Part shown: piece after piece, positions 1 to 5,138 of the stretch
Numbering within the stretch: position 1 is the stretch's first letter
How the letters are laid out: each line of letters begins with the position of its first letter
Assembly (NCBI GenBank): GCA_002372465.1
Contig: DFGW01000009.1
Location: 1-5,138 of the forward strand
Direction of reading: 5' to 3'
Origin: Butyrivibrio sp. UBA3740
Lineage (GTDB): Bacteria; Bacillota; Clostridia; Lachnospirales; Lachnospiraceae
Length of the DNA: 5,138 bases
Translations under genes and position numbers: made by a program
The notes under the pieces: model-generated
What the model saw: only the letters and a program-made list of their open reading frames with translations
Database searches by the model: none
What the model was told of the DNA's origin: nothing

Positions 1-704
1 GTCTTTCCTACACCTGTAGGACCTATAAAGATCTCGGCCTTCGGTCCATCTCCCGTAAGGTCAATAGGCTCGGACTTTCCAAACTTAAGGACCATCTTCT
101 GATATACATTAGAAAGAGCGTAGTCAAAAGGAAGTCCCGGTTTTGCCAGCTTCTCAACTTCATCTGTAAGCTGATTTACATATATCTCATCGACCTCATT
201 CTCGATGAGAGTGTTATACAAAAGCTTAATGAAGGACATGATCTCCTCAGAGACATCGCCGGCTTTTTTGGGCGAAGACTCTTCCGGTAAGGAAGAAGGC
301 TCTTTTTCTGAGGAATCCTCTTTGTCGGTTTTAAGGAAATTCTTCTCGAGAAGATTACTTAAGTTATCAAGCTTTTCCTCAATGGCACTGCTGTCGTCCT
401 TGACTTCGGAAGACCTTTGAGAAATTCCACCTGAAGCAAGGATAGTATCCTTCTGGGAGTTGTCATCAAAAGAGTGCTTCCCGGTCTTGAAAGTTTCCTT
501 TTGAGGAGAAAAGGTTCTCTGAGGTCTCTCAGATTCCTCCTCCAAAGCTACGGTAACCTCAATTTTCTGGGCCTGGAAGAAGGAGAAGAAACCTGTCTTC
601 TTGGCAGGCTTAACAGTCATAACTACAATGTTAGGCCCCAGTTCTTTCCTGGCTTCCTCCGTAGCCTCGCTTTCAGTTTTTCCAACATACTTTTTGATAA
701 TCAT
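1..704 (-). CDS. flhF: FlhF, SRP-type GTPase for flagellar placement/assembly (5' part; cut by window edge)
   Basis: FlhF belongs to the SRP GTPase family with Ffh and FtsY. It acts at the cytoplasmic membrane, and in other bacteria sets flagellar number and position, usually with FlhG. The window holds 234 complete codons from the ATG at 704-702, plus two bases of the next. Residues 1-57 are the conserved N-terminal segment (MIIKKYVGKTESEATEEARK, then ELGPNIVVM). Residues 58-150 are a Ser/Glu/Lys-rich linker of low complexity. A helical N subdomain covers about 151-215. The G domain starts near 222 and the P-loop GPTGVGK(T) occupies 228-234, bases 23-1. The rest of the GTPase domain lies beyond the left edge. 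The start is one base after the flhA stop (TAA T ATG). I see no good Shine-Dalgarno, only a weak GGGGAUGG about 12 nt upstream, so translation is probably coupled to flhA. Truncation is by the window, not by mutation. Confidence 0.95.
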   Translation of the reverse strand, partial: MIIKKYVGKTESEATEEARKELGPNIVVMTVKPAKKTGFFSFFQAQKIEVTVALEEESERPQRTFSPQKETFKTGKHSFDDNSQKDTILASGGISQRSSEVKDDSSAIEEKLDNLSNLLEKNFLKTDKEDSSEKEPSSLPEESSPKKAGDVSEEIMSFIKLLYNTLIENEVDEIYVNQLTDEVEKLAKPGLPFDYALSNVYQKMVLKFGKSEPIDLTGDGPKAEIFIGPTGVGK

Positions 705-705
705 A

Positions 706-2763
706 TTATGCCGTTACCATCCCCACAGATTGTAATTCAACAGTTGGTTCCACTTCATTATAGGAAATTACAATAAGATCCTTGTAATAATCCTGTGTCA
801 TCTTCTTAAAATACATCCTGACAATCGGCGATGCCATGATGATAGCCATCTTACCGGCTTCCTCAAGCCTTCTTACATTCTCCCCAACTGCGGTAAGAAT
901 AGACTTGGTACGGGCAGGATCAAGGGTAAGATATGCCCCTGTCTCGGTCTGCTTAACCGAGCTCATGATCTCCTGTTCAAGCTTAGGATCCAGAGTAAGG
1001 ACACTGGTGGTCTCACCCGTAGCAAAATACTTGCTTGAAATAGCCCTCTTAAGTGACTGTCTTACGTACTCGGTAAGAATATCCGGATCATGGGTAGAGG
1101 GTGCAAAATCAGCAAGGGTCTCAAAAATGGTAACAAGATCTCTAATGGAAATACCCTCACTAAGAAGATTCTGAAGAACCTTCTCGATCTCACCAAGGCT
1201 CATGAGCTTAGGCACAAGCTCGTCTACCAGGGCAGGATTGTTTTCCTTCAAGTTGTCCACAAGATTCTGGACATCCTGTCTAGTCATAAGCTCAGCAATA
1301 TGTTCTCTGATAACCTCTGTAAGATGGGTTGCAATAATAGACGGAGGATCAACAACAGTATATCCCAGGGATTCAGCTCTTTCTCTCTGACCCTCTGTAA
1401 TCCAGGTGGCAGGAAGATGGAAGGACGGTTCAAAGGTCGGGATACCGGTTATCTCGTCCTCGACATGACCCGGATTCATGGCCATATAGTGGTCGAAAAG
1501 AATCTCTCCATCGCTTACCTGTATACCTTTAATTTTAATTATATATTGATTCGGATTCAACTGGATATTGTCCCTAAGACGGATGATAGGCACCACTGTT
1601 CCAAGCTCCAAAGCAACCTGTCGTCTTATCATGACAACTCGGTCCAGAAGGTCTCCACCCTGATTGACATCAGCAAGGGGAATAATACCATATCCAAATT
1701 CAAGCTCTATAGGATCAACCTGTAAAAGGCTCGTTACATTCTCAGGCTGCCTTATCTCTTCGGCCTGTTGCTCTTCTTCGGTAGCAACCTCTCCTTCTAC
1801 AATAGCCTCCTCCATGGTCTGGCTGGCAATTCTTCCAAGGACGATAAAGCCTGCACCAAAGGTGAGGTAAAGAACTGTCGGCAAAGGTGAAAAAAGACCA
1901 AGTCCTGCCACAACGCCGCCAACCAGATATAGAGTCTTGGAAGTACCAAAGAGCTGTCCGATAAGGACATGACCAAAGTCTGCTTCCTTGGAGCCCTTGG
2001 TAACCAGAATACCTGTCGACATGGAGATCATCAGAGACGGAATTGAACTTACAAGGCCATCACCCATGGTAAGGATTGAATAGGTATTAATGGCAGTATT
2101 TACATCCATACCCATTCTAAGAATACCCATGGCAATACCACCAACCAGGTTAACTGCAGTAATGATAAGGCCTGCAGTGGAATCACCCTTTACGTACTTG
2201 GTAGCACCGTCCATGGCTCCGAAGAAACTGGCCTCTTCCTGAATCTTATCACGCCTTGCCTTTGCTTCTGCATCAGTTATGGCTCCGGTATTAAGATCCG
2301 CATCAATGGCCATCTGTTTACCGGGCATAGCGTCCAGGGTGAAACGTGCTGATACTTCAGCTACACGTTCAGAACCTTTGTTGATGACCATCAGCTGAAC
2401 GATGATAAGAATAATATAAACAATTGCACCTACTATAAGGTCGCCTCCACCCACGAAGGAACCGAATACCTCAATTACTTCACCGGCACTACCCTGGGTA
2501 AGGATAAGCCTTGTGGAGGAAACGTTAAGGGCAATTCTGAAGATCGTGGTGAACAACAGGATTGTCGGGAAAAAGGACATCTCCAAAACATCCTGGGCAA
2601 ACATGGCTGTGAACATGATCACAAAGGAAAGTGACATATCAAAAGCCAGGAGTATATCCAAAAGCCAGTCAGGAAGCGGAATAATGAGCATTACAATAGC
2701 GGCTACAATGTATAGCGCCAAACCATAATCATAAACCCGGTCTCGTATCTTCTTAAGATCCAT
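706..2763 (-). CDS. flhA: FlhA, flagellar type III export gate protein (FHIPEP family)
   Basis: FlhA is the large export-gate subunit. In the family it forms a nine-membered ring whose cytoplasmic domain docks chaperone-substrate complexes and whose membrane part couples export to the proton motive force. The predicted product is 685 aa from the second ATG, normal for the family. About eight hydrophobic segments fill residues 13-127 and 197-311. The FHIPEP signature lies between them at 137-160 (core RFTLDAMPGKQMAIDADL), followed by the conserved stretch around GAMDGATKYVKGD. An acidic linker spans about 316-345. The cytoplasmic domain follows, with PATWI at 451-455 and DPPSIIATHLTEVI near 472-485. 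Two adjacent ATGs are possible starts. The AAGGAGG at 2776-2770 is only 3 nt from the first (2766) but 6 nt from the second (2763), so I chose the second; using the first adds one Met. The gene follows flhB after 46 nt and ends one base before flhF. All expected motifs are present. Confidence 0.98.
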   Translation of the reverse strand: MDLKKIRDRVYDYGLALYIVAAIVMLIIPLPDWLLDILLAFDMSLSFVIMFTAMFAQDVLEMSFFPTILLFTTIFRIALNVSSTRLILTQGSAGEVIEVFGSFVGGGDLIVGAIVYIILIIVQLMVINKGSERVAEVSARFTLDAMPGKQMAIDADLNTGAITDAEAKARRDKIQEEASFFGAMDGATKYVKGDSTAGLIITAVNLVGGIAMGILRMGMDVNTAINTYSILTMGDGLVSSIPSLMISMSTGILVTKGSKEADFGHVLIGQLFGTSKTLYLVGGVVAGLGLFSPLPTVLYLTFGAGFIVLGRIASQTMEEAIVEGEVATEEEQQAEEIRQPENVTSLLQVDPIELEFGYGIIPLADVNQGGDLLDRVVMIRRQVALELGTVVPIIRLRDNIQLNPNQYIIKIKGIQVSDGEILFDHYMAMNPGHVEDEITGIPTFEPSFHLPATWITEGQRERAESLGYTVVDPPSIIATHLTEVIREHIAELMTRQDVQNLVDNLKENNPALVDELVPKLMSLGEIEKVLQNLLSEGISIRDLVTIFETLADFAPSTHDPDILTEYVRQSLKRAISSKYFATGETTSVLTLDPKLEQEIMSSVKQTETGAYLTLDPARTKSILTAVGENVRRLEEAGKMAIIMASPIVRMYFKKMTQDYYKDLIVISYNEVEPTVELQSVGMVTA

Positions 2764-2769
2764 CATTAT

Positions 2770-2776
2770 CCTCCTT
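2770..2776 (-). promoter_or_regulatory. Ribosome binding site of flhA
   Basis: AAGGAGG, a near-perfect Shine-Dalgarno. Its spacing is 3 nt to the first ATG of the ATGATG pair and 6 nt to the second, which favours the second as the start. It lies in the only sizeable non-coding gap of the window. Confidence 0.85.
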
Positions 2777-2794
2777 CCGTCTTAGTTGCTATTC

Positions 2795-2828
2795 AAAGGG
2801 TCTGTTAAGTCCTTAAACCTTGCCCTTT
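2795..2828 (-). other. Possible weak stem-loop across the flhB stop and flhB-flhA gap
   Basis: On the minus strand AAAGGG (2828-2823, last flhB codons) can pair with CCCTTT (2800-2795). Inside this, TTAA and TTAA around GGAC could form a short inner stem. The structure contains the flhB stop codon and ends about 18 nt before the flhA Shine-Dalgarno. No U-run follows, so it is not an intrinsic terminator. The stems are short, A/U-rich in the centre and separated by unpaired bases, so chance is a real possibility. Confidence 0.25.
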
Positions 2829-3943
2829 AAGTGGTATACATATGCGAGAACTTCGGCAACTGCCTTATAGAGCTCCGGTGGTACCAGTTCTCCAACCTCA
2901 ACGTTAGCGTAAAGCATTCGTGCAAGAGGCTTATTCTCTACTATTTCAACGTCATTGTCTTTAGCTATCTCTTTTATTTTCTGAGCCAGATAATCGGCAC
3001 CCTTAGCAACAACAACAGGTGCATCCGCTTCATTTGCGTCGTATTTAATGGCAACAGCATAATGAGTAGGGTTGGTGATGACAACATCTGCCTGAGGCAA
3101 AGCCTGCATCATTCTCCTTCTGGATGCTTCCATCATTCGGCGCTTCTGAGCGCCCTTTACCTGAGGATCTCCTTCAGAGTTCTTGAACTCATCCTTGACC
3201 TCTTTCTTGGTCATCATCATATCTTTTTTGAACTTACGTCTCTGATAGATAAGATCAATAATGGCAATTACCATATAGGCTGCTGCTATCCTTAGGCCCA
3301 GAGAGATGATAAGGTTTCCCATAAGGCCTATGGCCTGCTTAAGCGGCATATCATACAAAAGGAAAAGAGATTCTGTCCTTCCGGTAAAAAATGTATAGAT
3401 GACCACCGAGATTACAGCCAGCTTCAAAATAGATTTACCCAGGTCAAAAAGCTTTCTGGCGGAAAAGATCTTTTTCATGCCACTTATAGGATTGAGCTTG
3501 GAAAGCTTAGGCTGCAAAGGCTTTGTTGTTGGCTTCCAACTAACCTGTACCAGGTCAGAAAGAAAGGCAATCAGAAAACCTATAATGAAAAATGGCGCGG
3601 ATATAAGCAGCATGGTCAGGATCGCATTGGTCAGGATACTGGAAATCCAATTGACAGGCAGCATTCCGTCATAGGTCCTGGCCACATTGGGAATACTGTT
3701 ATAAACCCTCTCAAATACACTTCTGAAATTGGTTCCCATAAAGGTATAGCCAAATCTCAGAATCAGAAACAGCGCAAGCAAAGTAAAGGCTGTAGCTATT
3801 TCCTGACTCTTGGCTACCTGGCCCTCTTTTCTTGCGTCGTCAAGCTTCTTGGCTGTAGGCTCTTCTGTCTTTTCAGCGCCATTGGCGTCCTCAGCAAAGA
3901 ATTGCAGATTGTATTTAATTAAATAGGTTGTATCATCAACCAC
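2813..3943 (-). CDS. flhB: FlhB, flagellar export gate protein and substrate-specificity switch
   Basis: FlhB sits beside the FliPQR core. Its C-terminal cytoplasmic domain cleaves itself and switches export from rod/hook to filament proteins. Counting from the GTG at 3943 (376 aa, usual size), the N-terminus carries LQFFA (13-17) and KTEEPTAKK (25-33). Hydrophobic segments lie near 51-71, 106-130, 172-188 and 209-233. The conserved loop PKLSKLNPISGMKKIFS is at 145-161. A basic, Met-rich cytoplasmic helix follows at about 234-285. The cleavage motif NPTH is at 291-294 (bases 3073-3062), with the cut between Asn and Pro in the family. The C-terminal fragment contains VVVAKGADYLAQKIKEIA and ENKPLAR. 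No ATG is in frame. GTG at 3943 overlaps fliR by 8 nt; an upstream TTG at 3961 would add six residues (26-nt overlap). Neither has a well-spaced Shine-Dalgarno, so the start is uncertain while identity is not. Translational coupling to fliR is likely. Confidence 0.96.
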   Translation of the reverse strand: MVDDTTYLIKYNLQFFAEDANGAEKTEEPTAKKLDDARKEGQVAKSQEIATAFTLLALFLILRFGYTFMGTNFRSVFERVYNSIPNVARTYDGMLPVNWISSILTNAILTMLLISAPFFIIGFLIAFLSDLVQVSWKPTTKPLQPKLSKLNPISGMKKIFSARKLFDLGKSILKLAVISVVIYTFFTGRTESLFLLYDMPLKQAIGLMGNLIISLGLRIAAAYMVIAIIDLIYQRRKFKKDMMMTKKEVKDEFKNSEGDPQVKGAQKRRMMEASRRRMMQALPQADVVITNPTHYAVAIKYDANEADAPVVVAKGADYLAQKIKEIAKDNDVEIVENKPLARMLYANVEVGELVPPELYKAVAEVLAYVYHLKGKV

Positions 3944-4721
3944 TCTGCAAGCTTTGTACAAATTCCTGAATCATCTCCTTGGAGTTAATAAGGATGAAAT
4001 TAGCCGCATCCGTAAGCATAACTACCGTGAATACCATTACAAAAAGACCTACTACAATCTTTATCTGAATACCTACAGAGAACATGTTCATCTGGGGAGA
4101 TACTTTGGCAAGCACGCCCAAAACCACATTGGTTATGAAGGTAATAATGAATATCGGAAGACAGATCCTGAAACCGATAACAATATAATCCTTCATGAAA
4201 TCAAGCATTACCTGAAGCATCCTGTCGGAATTTATTACGGCTCCGTTTATGGGAATCAGGGTAAAGCTGTCAGCCAGCGCCCTTAAAATGTACTGATAAA
4301 ATCCGGTAAGAATAAGGGCCATGGTAAGGTACTGTGAGTAAAGGGATCCAGTAATAGTTACCTGCTGAGAGGTGGCAGGATCCATCATACTGACCATGGA
4401 AAGGCCGATCTGCATATCCACCACGGCTCCGGCAAAAGCAGCAATCTGCTGACACAGCGTAACTGCAAAGCCAATAAGCAGCCCTACCATTGCCTCCTTT
4501 AGCACTATAACAGCATAACCTGCCACGGTGTTGTAATCTGGCGGATTAAACGGTACGGCACCATATAACAATATTGATAAAAGCAGCCCATAGCCGATCT
4601 TGACCTGGTTAGGTGTCTGTCTTCCCCCAAAGAAGGGACATACAAAGATAAAAGACATGATCCTTACAACTATAAGCAGGTATACTTCAAGATCGCCATA
4701 ACTGAAGTTATAATCGATCAT
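3936..4721 (-). CDS. fliR: FliR, flagellar type III export channel subunit
   Basis: FliR is the single-copy subunit that closes the FliP5-FliQ4-FliR1 export channel in the basal-body membrane. The product is 261 aa, the usual length, and strongly hydrophobic. Likely membrane segments lie near residues 13-32, 44-56, 68-90, 126-146, 178-203 and 213-243. Family-conserved stretches are visible: GAVVDMQIGLSMVSMMDP at 98-115 and LAKVSPQMNMFSVGIQIK at 204-221. The ATG at 4721-4719 has a TAGGAG Shine-Dalgarno 6 nt upstream that shares bases with the fliQ stop, so this start is well supported. The gene ends in TGA at 3938-3936, inside the start region of flhB. In several Clostridium species FliR and FlhB are one fused protein; here they are separate frames, with flhB in the +1 frame relative to fliR. 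Confidence 0.97.
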   Translation of the reverse strand: MIDYNFSYGDLEVYLLIVVRIMSFIFVCPFFGGRQTPNQVKIGYGLLLSILLYGAVPFNPPDYNTVAGYAVIVLKEAMVGLLIGFAVTLCQQIAAFAGAVVDMQIGLSMVSMMDPATSQQVTITGSLYSQYLTMALILTGFYQYILRALADSFTLIPINGAVINSDRMLQVMLDFMKDYIVIGFRICLPIFIITFITNVVLGVLAKVSPQMNMFSVGIQIKIVVGLFVMVFTVVMLTDAANFILINSKEMIQEFVQSLQSG

Positions 4722-4727
4722 TTAAGG

Positions 4728-4733
4728 CTCCTA
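4728..4733 (-). promoter_or_regulatory. Ribosome binding site of fliR, overlapping the fliQ stop codon
   Basis: TAGGAG, in which TAG is the stop codon of fliQ and AGGAG is the Shine-Dalgarno for fliR, with a 6-nt spacer (CCTTAA) to the ATG. Sharing bases suggests that termination of fliQ and initiation of fliR are coupled. Confidence 0.85.
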
Positions 4734-5003
4734 GCGGACATACTTGGAAAAATCAGACCATAAATTCGTGATATAACCTGATAGTTCGGTAAGCATATAG
4801 TTTCCTAAAAGCATTATCACCAGAAACACACCAAGTACCTTAGGTACAAATGTAAGTGTCTGCTCCTGAATGGAGGTAACGGTCTGAAAAATGGAAACCA
4901 CCAGACCAATGATCATGGATGTCAGCAAAATAGGCATTGACATCCTGATTACCAGCATAAGCGCTTCACCAACTATTTGATTAATATCAGCTAAAGTGAT
5001 CAT
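4731..5003 (-). CDS. fliQ: FliQ, flagellar type III export channel subunit
   Basis: FliQ is a small membrane protein that packs around the FliP/FliR core of the export channel. The product is 90 aa, normal for the family. It has two hydrophobic helices near residues 15-39 and 52-73. The connecting loop carries the conserved pattern VSIFQTVTSIQEQTLTFVPK at 35-54, the most recognisable part of FliQ. The ATG at 5003-5001 has AAAGGA 7 nt upstream. The gene begins 18 nt after the fliP stop and ends 9 nt before fliR, the standard fliP-fliQ-fliR order. Nothing unusual is seen. Confidence 0.97.
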   Translation of the reverse strand: MITLADINQIVGEALMLVIRMSMPILLTSMIIGLVVSIFQTVTSIQEQTLTFVPKVLGVFLVIMLLGNYMLTELSGYITNLWSDFSKYVR

Positions 5004-5010
5004 CCGGGCT

Positions 5011-5016
5011 TCCTTT
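5011..5016 (-). promoter_or_regulatory. Ribosome binding site of fliQ
   Basis: AAAGGA within GGAAAGGAAG, 7 nt before the fliQ ATG and inside the 18-nt gap after fliP. An ATG between fliP and fliQ, just after the fliP TAA, reads only six codons to a stop and is not the start. Confidence 0.75.
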
Positions 5017-5021
5017 CCATT

Positions 5022-5138
5022 TTAGTAGAAGGACTTAACTAGATTGCCTATGATAAGTGTCCAGCCATCTGCAAGCACAAACAAAAGTATCTTGAATGGC
5101 AGTGAAATGGTGGTAGGCGGCAGCATCATCATACCCAT
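5022..5138 (-). CDS. fliP: FliP, flagellar type III export channel subunit (C-terminal 38 residues only)
   Basis: This is the 3' end of fliP, which encodes the five-copy main subunit of the flagellar export channel. The frame enters at base 5138 and reads 38 residues to TAA at 5024-5022. The visible part begins [20 protein letters not shown] and continues [18 protein letters not shown]. This matches the strongly conserved FliP C-terminus: a GMMMLPP turn, then the final membrane helix with the DGW-L--G-L motif. The Met at the window edge is an internal residue, not a start, because FliP is normally over 200 aa. The gene is cut by the window, not broken. It is the first gene seen of the fliP-fliQ-fliR-flhB-flhA-flhF series. 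Confidence 0.95.
   Translation of the reverse strand: MGMMMLPPTTISLPFKILLFVLADGWTLIIGNLVKSFY

Noticed and set aside
6..21. Near-perfect 16-base palindrome TCCTACACCTGTAGGA
   Set aside because: It falls on the codons of the FlhF P-loop, where the Gly-Pro-Thr-Gly-Val-Gly sequence forces the bases. There is only a 2-nt loop and no operator-like context.
205..776. Two plus-strand open frames (205-420 and 474-776)
   Set aside because: Both are opposite flhF, the second running into the end of flhA. Their Ser/Leu-rich products mirror the Glu/Lys/Ser-rich flhF linker on the other strand.
1090..1725. A 211-codon open frame on the plus strand
   Set aside because: It is wholly antisense to flhA, which has full family motifs across this span. 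The predicted protein has no recognisable domain. It is a by-product of flhA codon use.
2767..2812. Internal promoter or terminator between flhB and flhA
   Set aside because: No -35/-10 pair, no sigma-28-type flagellar promoter and no GC-rich hairpin with a U-run could be found in the 46 bases.
2831..3295. A 154-codon open frame on the plus strand
   Set aside because: Antisense to the FlhB cytoplasmic domain, including the NPTH region. The product is Cys/His/Ile-rich with no family resemblance.
3919..3944. Programmed frameshift joining fliR to flhB
   Set aside because: A +1 shift at GGT TGA would need tRNA-Gly to re-pair on GTT with a second-position mismatch. A -1 shift at ATT TAA would need tRNA-Ile to pair with TAT. 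No slippery heptamer or clear stimulatory structure is seen.
4270..4455. A 61-codon minus-strand frame inside fliR
   Set aside because: Overlaps fliR on the same strand in another frame, with no domain and an unlikely composition.

Overview
The window is one uninterrupted stretch of a flagellar gene cluster. Every gene lies on the minus strand and reads from right to left: fliP (only the last 38 codons), fliQ, fliR, flhB, flhA, then flhF (first 234 codons, cut by the window edge inside its P-loop). Gene order, the strong AAGGAGG-type ribosome binding sites, the LQFFA N-terminal motif of FlhB and moderate GC content fit a motile Firmicute. My best guess is a Clostridia member of the Lachnospiraceae/Butyrivibrio type. 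That placement comes from remembered family sequences, not from a search.

Layout, right to left: 5138-5022 fliP C-terminus; 18-nt gap; 5003-4731 fliQ; 9-nt gap; 4721-3936 fliR; a short overlap; flhB down to 2813; a 46-nt gap, the largest in the window; flhA from 2763 or 2766 down to 706; 1-nt gap; flhF from 704 to the left edge. No promoter or Rho-independent terminator is visible, so the genes are probably one transcript that starts upstream of fliP and continues past flhF.

Together the genes encode the flagellar type III export gate and its placement factor. FliP, FliQ and FliR form the membrane channel core. FlhB is the self-cleaving substrate-specificity switch, with its NPTH site intact. 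FlhA is the ring-forming export platform with the FHIPEP signature. FlhF is the SRP-type GTPase that helps position or assemble the flagellar basal body. No cargo genes, mobile elements, CRISPR arrays or RNA genes are seen. I found no new system; this is a conserved housekeeping cluster. The point most worth a second look is the fliR/flhB junction. There flhB has no usable ATG, and the ATG that overlaps the fliR stop is one base out of frame with it.
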